Assembly: GCF_014203125.1 (NCBI RefSeq) | Contig: NZ_JACHIH010000002.1 | Location: 62,001 to 126,000, forward strand | Source: Rhodopseudomonas rhenobacensis | Lineage (GTDB): Bacteria > Pseudomonadota > Alphaproteobacteria > Rhizobiales > Xanthobacteraceae | DNA length: 64,000 nucleotides | Direction: 5' to 3' | Part shown: positions 10,922 to 20,617 of the stretch, piece by piece | How the letters are laid out: each line of letters begins with the position of its first letter | How positions within the stretch are numbered: position 1 is the first letter of the stretch | The notes under the pieces: model-generated | The model's database searches: none | Told to the model about the DNA's origin: nothing | What the model saw: only the letters and a program-made list of their open reading frames with translations | Translations under genes and position numbers: made by a program

Positions 10922-11470
10922 ATGTGGCCGTTTGATCAATTCACCAATCCCAAGTCGCCGTCGCGCGGCACCATTGAAGCCATCTATGGCATGATCGTGG
11001 CGCAAGCGCGAGAACCGGCGTTTTACAAGACTTTGGGCGTGCAGGACTCGGTTAACGGGCGATTCGAGATGATCGTGCTGCATCTGTGGCTGGTGCTGCG
11101 GCAGGCCCGCCTGCAGTCCGACAACACCGCCTTCGGCCAGGCGCTGTTCGATTATTTCTGCAGCGATATGGACGCCAATCTGCGCGAGATGGGGGTCGGC
11201 GACCTCATCGTGCCGAAGCGGATGCAGAAGTTCGGCGAGGCGTTCTACGGCCGCGCCGCGGCCTACGACAGGGCGATGGCCGACGAGACCAACCCCCACG
11301 AGGCGATGGCCAAGGCGCTGTGCCGCAACGTGCTGAACGGCTTCGGGCTGGACAAGGCGCGGCAGCTGGAGGCCTATGTCGGCAACGCCGCAGCGACCCT
11401 GGCGCGGGTCGACGCTTCGGCGCTGCGCTCTGGCCACTGGCGATTCCCGCCGGCGATCGCCGCGGCCTGA
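10922..11470 (+). CDS. Ubiquinol-cytochrome c chaperone family protein (CBP3-like)
   Basis: This 182-residue protein belongs to the family of the mitochondrial bc1 assembly factor Cbp3/UQCC1, needed for cytochrome b maturation. Recognisable elements are AIYGMIVAQAREPAFYKTLGV near the N-terminus, MIVLHLWLVLRQA, and LFDYFCSDMDANLREMGVGD with the following VPKRMQKFGEAFYGR. ATG 10922 starts MWPFDQF; the frame stays open upstream but without family-like sequence. The yceD gene follows after 26 bases. The bamE / bc1 chaperone / yceD / plsX order is common in Rhodopseudomonas relatives. Confidence 0.92.
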   Translation: MWPFDQFTNPKSPSRGTIEAIYGMIVAQAREPAFYKTLGVQDSVNGRFEMIVLHLWLVLRQARLQSDNTAFGQALFDYFCSDMDANLREMGVGDLIVPKRMQKFGEAFYGRAAAYDRAMADETNPHEAMAKALCRNVLNGFGLDKARQLEAYVGNAAATLARVDASALRSGHWRFPPAIAAA

Positions 11471-11496
11471 CGGCCCCTAGAATTCAGGATGATCCG

Positions 11497-12078
11497 ATGA
11501 CCGACTTGGCGAACCCGTGGAGCCTTCCGGTGGTGGTGGCGCAGATTCCCGAGATCGGGCTGCACCGCGACATCGAGGCCAACGCCAGCGAACGCGCCGC
11601 GATGGCGGAGCTCGGCGGGCTGCGCGAGATTCTGTCGGCGTCGGCGTCGTTCGACCTGACGCCGATCGTCGAGGGCAGGGTGCGGGTGGTGGGCCGGGTC
11701 CGGGCCCGGGTCGGCCAGACCTGCGTGGTGACGCTGGACCCGATCGAGAACGAGGTCGACGAGGCGATCGACCTGATCTTCGCGCCGCCGTCGCAGATTC
11801 CCGAAATGGCCGATCTGGTGGAGGACGATGCCGAGCCTGGCGCCGACGTCCCGGACCCGCCGGAGCCGATCGAGCGCGGCCTGATCGACATCGGCCGGGT
11901 CGCGACCGACGCGCTGTTTCTCGGCCTCGACCCATATCCCCGTAAGCCCGACGCGACGTTCGAGCCGCTGATCACCCCGGACGATCCCGAAGAACATCCG
12001 TTCGCCGCGCTGAAGGCGCTGCAGACCGCCCCGGCGGCGAAAAAGCCGAAAAAGACCCGCGACGGCGAGCCGCGCTGA
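11497..12078 (+). CDS. YceD family protein (DUF177)
   Basis: A 193-residue DUF177/YceD protein. In many bacteria this family is encoded next to rpmF or plsX and is linked to 23S rRNA/ribosome biogenesis. The typical core is present: GRVRVVGRVRARVGQTCVVT and LDPIENEVDEAIDLIF, followed by an acidic linker (VEDDAEPGADVPDPPEPIE) and LIDIGRVATDALFLGLDPYP, then a lysine-rich tail. ATG 11497 gives MTDLANPWSLPV. No rpmF gene lies between it and plsX here; a 274-base spacer does instead. Confidence 0.93.
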   Translation: MTDLANPWSLPVVVAQIPEIGLHRDIEANASERAAMAELGGLREILSASASFDLTPIVEGRVRVVGRVRARVGQTCVVTLDPIENEVDEAIDLIFAPPSQIPEMADLVEDDAEPGADVPDPPEPIERGLIDIGRVATDALFLGLDPYPRKPDATFEPLITPDDPEEHPFAALKALQTAPAAKKPKKTRDGEPR

Positions 12079-12273
12079 GTCGCGCTGCGGGCGACCGGCG
12101 ACGCTCGTTGCCCGCCGCGGCGCCGAAATCACACAATTGGCATGCTTTGAGCGGTAGAATACCGCCGTTGAGAGCGTCATGTTCGACTTAAAACGGGCGA
12201 CCCCGGATGTTGTATCGGTCGGGAGAAACGTTATTGTCGCCGCCCTATGGGAGTGCGGCGCTGCGCTCCAACC

Positions 12274-12292
12274 ATCGCCCCTAACGGGCGAT
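12274..12292 (+). other. Short hairpin in the yceD-plsX spacer
   Basis: ATCGCCC-ctaac-GGGCGAT forms a perfect 7-bp stem, about 60 bases before plsX. It has no T-tract, so it may be a leader structure rather than a terminator. The rest of the 274-bp spacer (12079-12352) shows no gene; it is locally more AT-rich than its surroundings and probably carries the plsX promoter. Confidence 0.35.
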
Positions 12293-12352
12293 ACTCATTC
12301 GTCTGCGACCAAGCGCTATTAGGCCGCGACTTGTTAGGTTTCCGGAACGTTC

Positions 12353-13414
12353 ATGTCCCAAAAGGTTCGAATCGCGCTTGACGCCATGGGCGGCGATTTC
12401 GGCGCTTCGGTCGTCGTTCCCGGCGCGGCTATTTCGCTTACCCGGCACCCCGACACCGAATTTTTGCTGTTTGGCGACAGCGCGCTGATCAACAAGCAGC
12501 TTGCCGCGCATCCGGCGCTGAAGGCCGTATCGCGGGTGATCCACACCGACGTCGCCGTCAGCATGCACGACAAGCCGAGCCAGGCGCTGCGCCGCGGCCG
12601 CAAGGTGTCGTCGATGTGGCTGGCGATCGAGGCGGTGAAGAAGGGCGAGGCCGACGTCGCGGTCTCCGCCGGCAACACCGGCGCCCTGATGGCGATGGCG
12701 CGATTCTGTCTGCGCACGCTGCCCGGCATCGACCGCCCGGCGATCGCCGCGATCTGGCCGACGGTGCGCGGCGATTCGGTGGTGCTGGATCTCGGCGCCA
12801 CCATCGGTGGCGACGCCGAACACTTGAAGGCGCTGGCGGTGATGGGCAGCGCGATGGCCAGCGTGCTGTTCGACCTCGAGCGGCCGACCGTCGGGCTGCT
12901 GAATATCGGCGTCGAGGAAATCAAGGGCGGCGAGGAAATCCGAACCGCGGCCGAACTGTTGCGCGAAATGAACTCGCCGCAGTTCGAATTCATCGGCTTC
13001 GTCGAGGGCGACGGCATCGGCAAGGGCGCCGCCGACGTCATCGTCTCCGAAGGCTTCAGCGGCAACATCGCGCTGAAGGCCGCGGAGGGCACCGCGCGGC
13101 AGATCAACGAATATCTCAAGGCGGCGATGTCGCGGACCTGGCGCTCCAAGATCGGCTATCTGTTCGCCCGCGACGCGTTCCGCTCGCTGCGCGACAAGAT
13201 GGACCCGAACAAGTCCAACGGCGGCGTGTTCCTGGGATTGAACGGGGTGGTGGTGAAAAGTCACGGCGGAACCAGCGCCGACGGCTTTGCCTATGCGGTC
13301 GATGTTGGCTATGACATGGTCCGCTACGATCTCCTGAACAAGATCAACCAAACGCTCAATCGCGGTGGCGGCGCCCTTGGTGGAACGCCGACCGCTCGGG
13401 AGGCTGTCTCGTGA
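12353..13414 (+). CDS. plsX: Phosphate acyltransferase PlsX
   Basis: PlsX makes acyl-phosphate from acyl-ACP, feeding phospholipid synthesis. The 353-residue protein begins [16 protein letters not shown], the family hallmark, and contains [11 protein letters not shown] near 108, the DLGAT segment near 147 and [15 protein letters not shown] near 235. The ATG at 12353 has no close alternative. The stop overlaps the fabH start by four bases (GTGA), so translation of the two is probably coupled. Confidence 0.97.
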   Translation: MSQKVRIALDAMGGDFGASVVVPGAAISLTRHPDTEFLLFGDSALINKQLAAHPALKAVSRVIHTDVAVSMHDKPSQALRRGRKVSSMWLAIEAVKKGEADVAVSAGNTGALMAMARFCLRTLPGIDRPAIAAIWPTVRGDSVVLDLGATIGGDAEHLKALAVMGSAMASVLFDLERPTVGLLNIGVEEIKGGEEIRTAAELLREMNSPQFEFIGFVEGDGIGKGAADVIVSEGFSGNIALKAAEGTARQINEYLKAAMSRTWRSKIGYLFARDAFRSLRDKMDPNKSNGGVFLGLNGVVVKSHGGTSADGFAYAVDVGYDMVRYDLLNKINQTLNRGGGALGGTPTAREAVS

Positions 13415-14388
13415 CTGTCACACGCTCGGTAGTGCTCGGCTGCGGTTCGTATTTGCCGGAGCGGATTCTGACCAACGCCGAACTGGCGGCCAAGGTCGAC
13501 ACCTCCGACGAGTGGATCGTCCAGCGCACCGGCATCAAGCAGCGCCACATCGCCGCCGAGGGCGAGTTCACCTCGCATCTGGCGATCAAGGCGGCGCAGG
13601 CCGCGCTCGACGACGCCGGCATCGATGCGCAGTCGATCGACCTGATCGTGCTCGCCACCTCGACCCCGGACAACACCTTTCCGGCCACCGCGGTCGCGGT
13701 GCAGGCCGCGCTCGGCATCCACCATGGCGCGGCGTTCGACCTGCAGGCGGTGTGCTCCGGCTTCGTGTTCGCGGTCGCCACCGCCGACAATTTTTTGCGC
13801 GGGGGGTCCTTCAAACGGGCGCTGGTGATCGGCGCGGAAACCTTTTCGCGGATTCTCGACTGGAATGATCGCGGCACCTGCGTGCTGTTCGGCGACGGCG
13901 CCGGCGCCGTCGTGTTGGAAGCGCAGCAGGGCTGGGGCACCAGCGTCGATCGCGGCGTGCTGACCACGCATCTGCGCTCCGACGGCCGCCACAAGTCGAA
14001 GCTCTATGTCGACGGCGGGCCGTCCTCGACCGGCACCGTCGGGCATCTGCGCATGGAAGGCCGCGAAGTTTTCAAGCACGCGGTCGGCATGATCACCGGG
14101 GTGATCATCGACGCCTTCGAGGCCAGCGGCACCACGCCGAAGGACATCGACTGGTTCGTGCCGCATCAGGCCAACAAGCGGATCATCGACGCCTCGGCGC
14201 ACAAGCTGCACCTGGCGCCGGAGAAGGTGGTGCTGACGGTCGACCGCCACGGCAACACCTCGGCGGCGTCGATTCCGCTGGCGCTCGACACCGCGGTGAA
14301 GGACGGCCGCATCAAGAAGGGCAATCTGGTGTTGCTGGAAGCCATGGGCGGCGGCTTCACCTGGGGCTCGGCCTTGGTGCGTTGGTAA
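13411..14388 (+). CDS. fabH: 3-oxoacyl-ACP synthase III
   Basis: FabH condenses acetyl-CoA with malonyl-ACP to begin fatty acid synthesis. The 325-residue protein uses a GTG start that overlaps the plsX stop. The catalytic triad is visible: Cys in AVCSGF at about 115, His in [12 protein letters not shown] near 252, and Asn in [13 protein letters not shown] near 282. The C-terminal [13 protein letters not shown] is also standard. The gene lies in the yceD-plsX-fabH-ihfA series. Confidence 0.97.
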   Translation: MTVTRSVVLGCGSYLPERILTNAELAAKVDTSDEWIVQRTGIKQRHIAAEGEFTSHLAIKAAQAALDDAGIDAQSIDLIVLATSTPDNTFPATAVAVQAALGIHHGAAFDLQAVCSGFVFAVATADNFLRGGSFKRALVIGAETFSRILDWNDRGTCVLFGDGAGAVVLEAQQGWGTSVDRGVLTTHLRSDGRHKSKLYVDGGPSSTGTVGHLRMEGREVFKHAVGMITGVIIDAFEASGTTPKDIDWFVPHQANKRIIDASAHKLHLAPEKVVLTVDRHGNTSAASIPLALDTAVKDGRIKKGNLVLLEAMGGGFTWGSALVRW

Positions 14389-14519
14389 GCGTTTACGTCA
14401 AGTTCTGGCGACAGCACTTTGTATCTCCATGCGTTTGCATTGATGAGCGCTGTTGACCCAGCGTCGCTAACCTCTTAATTTCGATTGATGAATTTGTTCG
14501 CCGTGAGTTGGGGCAGGCG

Positions 14520-14846
14520 ATGACCGGAACCGGAAAGACCGTGACACGCGTCGATCTGTGCGAAGCCGTCTACCAAAAGGTGGGGCTGTCGCGCACGGAA
14601 TCGTCTGCGTTCGTCGAACTCGTATTGAAAGAGATCACCGACTGCCTGGAGAAAGGCGAGACGGTGAAGCTGTCGTCGTTCGGCTCGTTCATGGTGCGCA
14701 AGAAAGGCCAGCGAATCGGCCGTAACCCGAAGACCGGCACCGAGGTGCCGATCTCGCCGCGGCGGGTGATGGTGTTCAAACCATCGGCGATCCTGAAACA
14801 GCGGATCAACGCCAACGGCGCCGCGACCCCCACCAAGTCCGACTGA
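14520..14846 (+). CDS. ihfA: Integration host factor subunit alpha
   Basis: IHF-alpha is half of the heterodimeric DNA-bending protein. ATG 14520 gives 108 residues with [19 protein letters not shown], the central [18 protein letters not shown] and the beta-arm [20 protein letters not shown], including the intercalating Pro. GGGGCAGG sits just upstream; a TTG at 14508 would add four residues and is not preferred. The merR gene starts 8 bases after the stop, so the pair is probably one transcript, separated from fabH by a 131-bp spacer. Confidence 0.96.
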   Translation: MTGTGKTVTRVDLCEAVYQKVGLSRTESSAFVELVLKEITDCLEKGETVKLSSFGSFMVRKKGQRIGRNPKTGTEVPISPRRVMVFKPSAILKQRINANGAATPTKSD

Positions 14847-14854
14847 TCGGGAGC

Positions 14855-15637
14855 ATGCATTTGGACAAAGCGCCCGATGCATTCCGAACCATCAGCGAGG
14901 TCGCCGACGACCTCGACATTCCGCAGCACGTGCTGCGGTTCTGGGAAACCCGATTCGCCCAGATCAAGCCGATGAAGCGCAGCGGCGGCCGCCGCTATTA
15001 TCGCCCCGACGACGTCGACCTGCTGCGCGGCATCCGCCGGCTGCTGTACGGCGAGGGCTACACCATCCGCGGCGTGCAGCGCATCCTGAAAGAGCAGGGC
15101 ATCAAGGCGGTGCAGGGGCTGGCCAATGGCGGCGCCCGGCTGACGGCGCCGGATCCGCGCGATGTCGACCACGCGGCCGAATTCGATGACGCTGCGGCCC
15201 CCGAGGCCGATGTCGAGCGCGAGGAGGCGGCCGAGGAGCACGTCACCGCTGCGGTGCTGGTGCGGCGCGAGCCTGCGCTGGGACCGGCCCGTGCATCCTC
15301 CCTTGGACCCGCGCTTGGCCCCACCCTCGGCCCTGCTCTTGGATCGCCGCTGGGACCGCCAGCGGCGGCTGTCCGCCGCGAGCCGACGCTTGGACCGCTG
15401 CACGGTCCAGCCGCCCGCGAGCGGGAGCTGGCGCGTCGCGAGCCCGAGCTTGGCCCGCCGCTCGGGCCGGCGTTGCCGCGGCATGCCGAGGACGTCCGCC
15501 CCGCGGCGCAGCCGGCCGCCAGCGCGCGACGAGAACTCGATCTCGCCCGCTTGGAGACCGCGCTGCAGGATCTGGTCACCTGCAAGCAGATGCTCGACAA
15601 CGCCTTCGAGGACAACTCGTCATCACCCCCGCTGTGA
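14855..15637 (+). CDS. MerR-family regulator with RREPxLGP repeat region
   Basis: A 260-residue protein. The N-terminal MerR DNA-binding domain occupies about residues 10-85 ([20 protein letters not shown], then [21 protein letters not shown]). After an acidic linker (about 106-128) comes an unusual low-complexity stretch, about 137-208. It is built on [12 protein letters not shown] units and includes three near-identical RREP(A/T/E)LGP octapeptides at about 137, 174 and 195. A helical C-terminus ([21 protein letters not shown]) closes it. The gene follows ihfA by 8 bases, a conserved alphaproteobacterial pairing. The effector is unknown; the repeat region is probably disordered. Confidence 0.92.
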   Translation: MHLDKAPDAFRTISEVADDLDIPQHVLRFWETRFAQIKPMKRSGGRRYYRPDDVDLLRGIRRLLYGEGYTIRGVQRILKEQGIKAVQGLANGGARLTAPDPRDVDHAAEFDDAAAPEADVEREEAAEEHVTAAVLVRREPALGPARASSLGPALGPTLGPALGSPLGPPAAAVRREPTLGPLHGPAARERELARREPELGPPLGPALPRHAEDVRPAAQPAASARRELDLARLETALQDLVTCKQMLDNAFEDNSSSPPL

Positions 15638-15745
15638 TCGCCGGACGGCTCGCGCGGCAGCGATGACCGCGTTGGCGTGCAATTCGCTGCCTCGGTTCTT
15701 GCGCCCGGGCCGGAACGAAGCTACAGGAACGGGGCCGGTTGGCAT

Positions 15746-15823
15746 CGGAGCGTAGCGCAGCCCGGTTAGCGCACTAGTCTGGGAGACTAGGGGTCGAAGG
15801 TTCAAATCCTTTCGCTCCGACCA
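15746..15823 (+). tRNA. tRNA-Pro, anticodon GGG
   Basis: A complete cloverleaf can be drawn. The acceptor CGGAGCG pairs with CGCTCCG, the discriminator is A and CCA is encoded. The D arm holds AGCCCGGTTAGC. The anticodon stem CTAGT/ACTAG encloses the loop CTGGGAG with GGG at 15781-15783, and the T loop is GTTCAAATC. It reads proline codons CCC and CCU. No integrase or repeated 3' end is seen nearby, so there is no sign that it serves as an attachment site. Confidence 0.97.
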
Positions 15824-16013
15824 ATTCCATCAAGCTATCGCAATAGCTTGCGTCGTTATCCGGCGAAACGACATTCGGCAATTCAAAACCTCCGGCGACC
15901 CGCCATGGCGCGGAAACCGCCGCCGCGGCGCGGCAAATTTGACGCCGGTCACGGTGCAGGCGTGCGCAAGCTGGCATCGCTGAGCGCGGTCGTTGCGGCC
16001 CGCGGAGCAATCG

Positions 16014-16496
16014 ATGATCTTCGCATTCAGTCTTCTGTTGAGCTACCTGTTCATCGGCCTGACCCGCGCGGCGCTCGGAATCACCGCGGAGCCGGGGCAG
16101 AAGCCGGCTTGGGTGTCGGACCGACCGCCGACCTTAAGCGTGGTGGCCGGCGCGGTGGTGAGCTGGCCGGCCGGCCGGATCGCCGAGGCGCGGCAAAGCA
16201 ACCCCGACAACCCGCGCCGCGGCATCGCCTTTGCCGCGATGAACGCCGCGGTGGAGTTCACGTTGCTGGCGGTGCTGACCTGGGGCGCGCTCGAACTCGC
16301 GATCGCGCTGTCCGACAATCTTGTGGTCGAGATTCTGGTCGCGATCGTTCTGATCTTCCTGGTGCTGCGCTTTCTGCTGCCCATTGCCACTGTGAAACTC
16401 GCGCCGGCGATCACCATGCTCGGGCTGCTGTTGGACCGGATGTTTCCGCCGACGCAAGCTTCGGACAGCGGCGAGCGCGACCGGCCGTCGACATGA
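16014..16496 (+). CDS. Small integral membrane protein of unknown function
   Basis: A 160-residue protein starting at ATG 16014 (MIFAFSLLLSYLFIGL). A TTG at 15993 would add seven residues and is less likely. Three to four membrane segments are apparent: about 2-18, about 85-105 and a long C-terminal hydrophobic block at about 108-143. A loop rich in Pro and Arg (about 22-70) lies after the first. No family is recognised. It is flanked by tRNA-Pro and the convergent phasin gene. The following 226 bp (16497-16722) hold nothing I can identify. Confidence 0.72.
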   Translation: MIFAFSLLLSYLFIGLTRAALGITAEPGQKPAWVSDRPPTLSVVAGAVVSWPAGRIAEARQSNPDNPRRGIAFAAMNAAVEFTLLAVLTWGALELAIALSDNLVVEILVAIVLIFLVLRFLLPIATVKLAPAITMLGLLLDRMFPPTQASDSGERDRPST

Positions 16497-16722
16497 CCGC
16501 ATGCCGGGCGCACGGATCGGGCCGCCGAGACGCCACGGGCTGCTGGCCCGCAGCTGGGCCTGACGGGCTTGTGTGCTGGGGAAGGGCCGCACCCCATCGC
16601 GCCGGCGAGCGACCGTAACTCCCGTGCGCTCGCGCGACGGCTCATCGCTCGGCCGGCGTCAGGCGCGGCCAAGTTCGCTCGGCTTGCCGCTCACCGCGGC
16701 GCTCAGCGGAGACCGACCACCG

Positions 16723-17121
16723 TCAGCCGACGTTCTGCTGCTCCTCGTAGGTCCGGGAGGCCGATTTCGCGACCGACTCCACCTCCGCGGAGAAGCTGGC
16801 GGTGGCCTTGGTGCCGGCGTTCAGCACCTGCTGCTGATAGGCGTTGCCGTCTTCGATCAGCCGGCTCATCGCGCCGTTCAGCCAGTCCTGATACTCGCGG
16901 AACGCGTCCACCGGGGTGGCGGCTTCGCCGATTTTCCGCGCCGCCTCCAGCGCCGCGTGGGTTCCTTGCTGGCGACGCGCGAACCAGCCTTCGGAATATT
17001 GTCTCAGGCCGTTGAGGACGGCTTCCTGGCTCTCCCAAAATTTGACGCCGAGCGGGGCAATGGTTTTCAAGGTCGCTGTCGGCTGCAGGATATTCGGGAA
17101 CAACAACACGCTATCGTTCAT
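16723..17121 (-). CDS. Phasin family protein
   Basis: A 132-residue protein beginning MNDSVLLFPNIL at 17121, with GGAGAAC upstream. The frame is open further upstream but without family-like sequence. It is amphipathic helical: the segment KFWESQEAVLNGLRQYSEGW and later DAFREYQDWLNGAMSRLIED resemble phasins, the proteins that coat polyhydroxyalkanoate granules, and a C-terminal helix follows. No PHA synthase gene is adjacent. The assignment is by pattern, and binding to granules is inferred from family membership. Confidence 0.8.
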   Translation of the reverse strand: MNDSVLLFPNILQPTATLKTIAPLGVKFWESQEAVLNGLRQYSEGWFARRQQGTHAALEAARKIGEAATPVDAFREYQDWLNGAMSRLIEDGNAYQQQVLNAGTKATASFSAEVESVAKSASRTYEEQQNVG

Positions 17122-17252
17122 GACCGTTCTCCATCCGCGATCGGGTGCTGATAGTAACGAGCGAAGGATAACGCCGACCCATCTTGGCGGATGTGCAGTA
17201 TGGTACAGGTCGCAGAAATTTGAGCGATCGGCAGGCCGCGCACGCACGCATG

Positions 17253-17276
17253 AAAAAGCCGCCCGTTGCGGGCGGC
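17253..17276 (-). terminator. Rho-independent terminator on the minus strand
   Basis: The stem GCCGCCCG/CGGGCGGC is perfect over 8 bp with a 3-base loop, and on the minus strand runs into TTTTTC. It lies 84 bases downstream of the small membrane protein gene ending at 17360 and upstream of the phasin gene, so it separates the two minus-strand transcripts. Confidence 0.85.
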
Positions 17277-17359
17277 TCTTGAGACTCTGAACTAACAAGC
17301 CGACGTATCTATCGGAGCAATGTCAGGCTGCGCTCACTGCGACACAGTGCCGCGAGAAG

Positions 17360-17674
17360 TTAGTTCCGTTTGAACAGCCCGGTGACGGCGGCGGGGCTCG
17401 GCAATTTGGCCGCCAGGCCCGGCACGAAGATCAGCGCGGCGATGCCGGCGGCGAGCAGGGTGGGGAGCAGATCGTATTGCGCGATCCCGGAGACGATCCA
17501 CAGCGCGACGAACAGCGCGACCAGTTCCGCCGCCAGATAGGCCAGCACGGTGAGGAAGCCCTGCTGCGTCGATTTGATCGTGGGCGCAAAATTCGTCACC
17601 ACGAGGCTGAACAGCAGCACCACGATGACGGCGAGAAAGATGGACGACAGCACGTCCACGACGGTTAGCAGCAT
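17360..17674 (-). CDS. Small three-helix membrane protein of unknown function
   Basis: A 104-residue, strongly hydrophobic protein with three predicted membrane segments: about 6-27 (VLSSIFLAVIVVLLFSLVV), about 42-62 and about 70-90, with a short basic tail FKRN. It starts at ATG 17674. It has its own terminator downstream. I do not recognise a family. It lies at the edge of the exopolysaccharide locus on the same strand, but the 150-bp spacer and the terminator suggest an independent transcript. Confidence 0.75.
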   Translation of the reverse strand: MLLTVVDVLSSIFLAVIVVLLFSLVVTNFAPTIKSTQQGFLTVLAYLAAELVALFVALWIVSGIAQYDLLPTLLAAGIAALIFVPGLAAKLPSPAAVTGLFKRN

Positions 17675-17824
17675 GACGATCCCCTCAACTGTCCACGATG
17701 GTTGACATCAGCATAGGACGATTCTGACAGTCGGGAAAGCGCCTTGCCGGCGCGCTCGGGCGTTGGATTTGCAGCGTTTTTGCGACGCAGGAGCAAGTGG
17801 CGGGGGCCGGGGCGCGGCACCGCC

Positions 17825-19369
17825 TCAATACGCGTTCTCGCCCTTGATCAGCGCCAGCGGCGTCTTCAGCAGGATGTAGAGGTCGAACAGCACCGACCAG
17901 TTCTCGATGTAATACAGATCGTATTCCACCCGCTTCTGGATCTTCTCGTCGCTGTCGATTTCACCGCGCCAGCCGTTGATCTGCGCCCAGCCGGTGATGC
18001 CGGGCTTGACCCGGTGGCGGGCGAAGTAGCCGTCGACCGCCTGGTCGAACAGCTGGCTCTTCAGCTTGCCCTGCACGGCGTGCGGCCGCGGCCCGACCAG
18101 CGACAGGTTGCCCTTCAACACCACGTTGAACAGCTGCGGCAGCTCGTCGAGGCTGGTGCGGCGGATGAAGCGGCCGACCCGGGTGACGCGGGGATCGTTC
18201 TTGGTCACCACCTTGGCGGCGGTCGGATCGGCCTGGTGGTGATACAGCGAGCGGAACTTGAACACGTCGATGCGCTCGTTGTTGAAGCCGAACCGCTTCT
18301 GCCGGAACAGCACCGGCCCGTCGCTGTCGAGCTTGATGGCGAGCGCCACCAGCGCCATTAGCGGCGAGGCCACCAGCAGGATCAGCGCGCCGACCACGCG
18401 ATCGAACAATTGCTTCATCACCAGGTCCCAGTCGGTGATCGGCGCCTCGAACACGTCGAGCGTCGGCACCTCGCCGAGATAGGAATAGGAGCGGGGACGG
18501 AACCGCAGCTTGTTGGTGTGCGCCGACAAGCGGATATCCACCGGCAGCACCCACAGCTTCTTCAGCATTTCCAGGATGCGGGTCTCGGCCGAAATCGGCA
18601 GCGCGAACAGCACCAGGTCGACCCGGGTGCGGCGGGCGAATTCGACGATGTCGTCGACCTTGCCGAGCTTCGGACTGCCGGCGCAGCTGTCCAGCGCGCG
18701 GGCGTCGTTGCGGTCGTCGAACACGCCGAGAATCGCCAGATCGGAATCGTCCTGCGCCTTCAGCGCCGCGATCAGCCGCTCGCCGCTTTGGTCGGCGCCG
18801 ACCACCACGGTGCGGCGGTCGAGCCGGCCGTCGCGCGCCCATTGCCTAACCAGGCCGCGCAGCAACACCCGTTCGCCGATCAGTGCGACGAGGCCGGCGA
18901 CGAAGAACCCCGACAGCCACACCCGCGACACCTCGCCGCCGAGCTTGGCCAGGAACGACGCCCCGGTGAACAGCAGGAACACGCAGGTCCAGGCCGAAAT
19001 CATCCGGGTGAATTGCTTGAGCTGGCCGCGAAACGCCTGCACCTGGTAGATATCGACCGCCTGGAACGCCACCACGGTGGCGACCGACATCGCGAAAATC
19101 GCGGCGAGATATTCCCAGGTCGGAGTGTCGCCGCGCACCACATAGCCGAAATACAGCGCGATGCCGATCAGGTTGACGAGCACCAGATCGGCGATCCGCA
19201 CCAATCCGGTGATCACCACCGGCGAGTAGGCGGGGCGGACTTTCTGGTTGGTGACGGCAAGCGCCGCCGGGGACAGCCGCCGGCGTCGCTCGATCACAGG
19301 CGCGCCCGTGCTGCTCGCCGCCGCCGTGGCGGCCGCGCTGATCATGGAGCGTGCGTCGATTGGTTCCAC
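17825..19369 (-). CDS. Undecaprenyl-phosphate sugar phosphotransferase (WcaJ/ExoY type)
   Basis: This 514-residue polyprenol-phosphate hexose-1-phosphate transferase should attach the first sugar to the lipid carrier for exopolysaccharide. It has an N-terminal block of about five membrane segments (about 45-165) and a CoA-binding-like Rossmann region with [15 protein letters not shown] near 185. A sixth membrane segment lies near 330, followed by the bacterial sugar transferase domain: [43 protein letters not shown] and [10 protein letters not shown](I)NGWRG. The length is typical. The gene lies 95 bp downstream of a glycosyltransferase on the same strand, consistent with an export and assembly operon. 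Confidence 0.95.
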   Translation of the reverse strand: MEPIDARSMISAAATAAASSTGAPVIERRRRLSPAALAVTNQKVRPAYSPVVITGLVRIADLVLVNLIGIALYFGYVVRGDTPTWEYLAAIFAMSVATVVAFQAVDIYQVQAFRGQLKQFTRMISAWTCVFLLFTGASFLAKLGGEVSRVWLSGFFVAGLVALIGERVLLRGLVRQWARDGRLDRRTVVVGADQSGERLIAALKAQDDSDLAILGVFDDRNDARALDSCAGSPKLGKVDDIVEFARRTRVDLVLFALPISAETRILEMLKKLWVLPVDIRLSAHTNKLRFRPRSYSYLGEVPTLDVFEAPITDWDLVMKQLFDRVVGALILLVASPLMALVALAIKLDSDGPVLFRQKRFGFNNERIDVFKFRSLYHHQADPTAAKVVTKNDPRVTRVGRFIRRTSLDELPQLFNVVLKGNLSLVGPRPHAVQGKLKSQLFDQAVDGYFARHRVKPGITGWAQINGWRGEIDSDEKIQKRVEYDLYYIENWSVLFDLYILLKTPLALIKGENAY

Positions 19370-19464
19370 GGCCCAACATCCGTTGTTGTTCCGCCGCGCG
19401 GCAAGCCGCGCGAACGGAGAAAGCCCCCGGTCGTTCGCTTAACTGAAAAGTTAGAACAATTAGT

Positions 19465-20613
19465 TTATCCGACCTGCGACTTATCGCGCGCCGCGAAGGC
19501 CTCGCGATAACCGGCGAGCACGCCGTCGACCATCGCGTTCTGCGAGAACATCTGGAAGATCCGCTGGCGCAGCACGGCGGCGCGCGCCGCCGCAGCCGCA
19601 GGATCGTCCAGTGCTGTGGCGATCGCCGCCGCCATCGCGGCCGGATCGCTCGGGGCGAACAGCGCCTCGCGATGCGGGCCGAAAATTTCCGGAATGCCGC
19701 CGACATCGGCGGCCAGCATCGGCACCCCGGCCGCGGCGGCTTCGATCACCACATAGGGCATCGAATCGCCGCGCGACGGCACCACCAGCAGCCGGCCCTT
19801 GGCGAAGCCATCACGCGCCTTGACGTGGCCCGGCCGCCGGATCACCTCGTCGAGATGAAGCGCCGCGATCTGCGCATGCAGCGCCGCGCTTTCCTCGCCA
19901 TCGCCGCCGAGCGTCAGCGTCACCGGGCGACCGCCGCTGCGCAGCCGCGCCACCGCCTCGACCAGCAGGTCGGCGCCCTTGATCTTGCGGAACTCGCCGA
20001 CATAGCAGAGGTCGGTGGCGTCGGGATCGACCCCGATCGGATCGAATTCGCCCGCGGCGACGCCGTTGAAGACGCAGCGCACCAGTCCGTTCGGCGTGCC
20101 GATGACGCGCTGATAGGTGTCGCGGGCAAACGCGCTTTCGAACAGGAACAGGTCGGTGCGGTTCATCAGCGCGCGTTCCAGCCGGCTGTACACCGCGCCT
20201 TGCGGGGTGTTCGGCGGATAGTGTAGCGAGCCGCCATGCGGGGTGTAGACCCGGATGGCGGCCGGCTTGGCCGGCACCGAGCGCAGGAACACCCCCGCCT
20301 TGGCGCCATGGCCGTGCAAGACGTCCGGCTTCAACCGGCGGATCAGTTGCGCGAAACGCAGCCAGAGCAGCGCGTCGCTCGGGCTCGGCTGGCGCGGGAT
20401 CGGCAGCCGATGCACCCCGAGCGTCATCCGCGGGGCGATCTCGGCCAATGCGGCTGCGGCGCGCGTGCCGCCGGTCAGGCTGTCGGCGACCAGCGCGATG
20501 GCGTGACCGCGGTCGGCCTGGCCGTTGGCGAGATCGAGGATGTGGCGGATGATGCCGCCGACCGGGGCGCGGACGGCGTGAACGATGCGCAGCGGCTGAT
20601 CGGACCGGGCCAT
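19465..20613 (-). CDS. Family 4 glycosyltransferase
   Basis: A 382-residue GT4-type glycosyltransferase, probably acting at the inner membrane on the lipid-linked repeat unit. ATG 20613 gives MARSDQPLRIVHAVRAPVGG and lies 4 bases after the stop of the upstream export gene. The GT-B hallmarks are VLHGHGAKAG near 96, CYVGEFRKIKGADLLVEA near 200 (nucleotide-sugar side) and the ExxxxG-like VPSRGDSMPYVVIEAAAAGVP near 280, followed by DVGGIPEIF. Donor and acceptor sugars cannot be deduced. Confidence 0.92.
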   Translation of the reverse strand: MARSDQPLRIVHAVRAPVGGIIRHILDLANGQADRGHAIALVADSLTGGTRAAAALAEIAPRMTLGVHRLPIPRQPSPSDALLWLRFAQLIRRLKPDVLHGHGAKAGVFLRSVPAKPAAIRVYTPHGGSLHYPPNTPQGAVYSRLERALMNRTDLFLFESAFARDTYQRVIGTPNGLVRCVFNGVAAGEFDPIGVDPDATDLCYVGEFRKIKGADLLVEAVARLRSGGRPVTLTLGGDGEESAALHAQIAALHLDEVIRRPGHVKARDGFAKGRLLVVPSRGDSMPYVVIEAAAAGVPMLAADVGGIPEIFGPHREALFAPSDPAAMAAAIATALDDPAAAAARAAVLRQRIFQMFSQNAMVDGVLAGYREAFAARDKSQVG

Positions 20614-20617
20614 CGCG

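Noticed and set aside
15746-15823. tRNA-Pro as an integration site
   Set aside because: No integrase gene and no repeated tRNA 3' end were seen in the following 10 kb.
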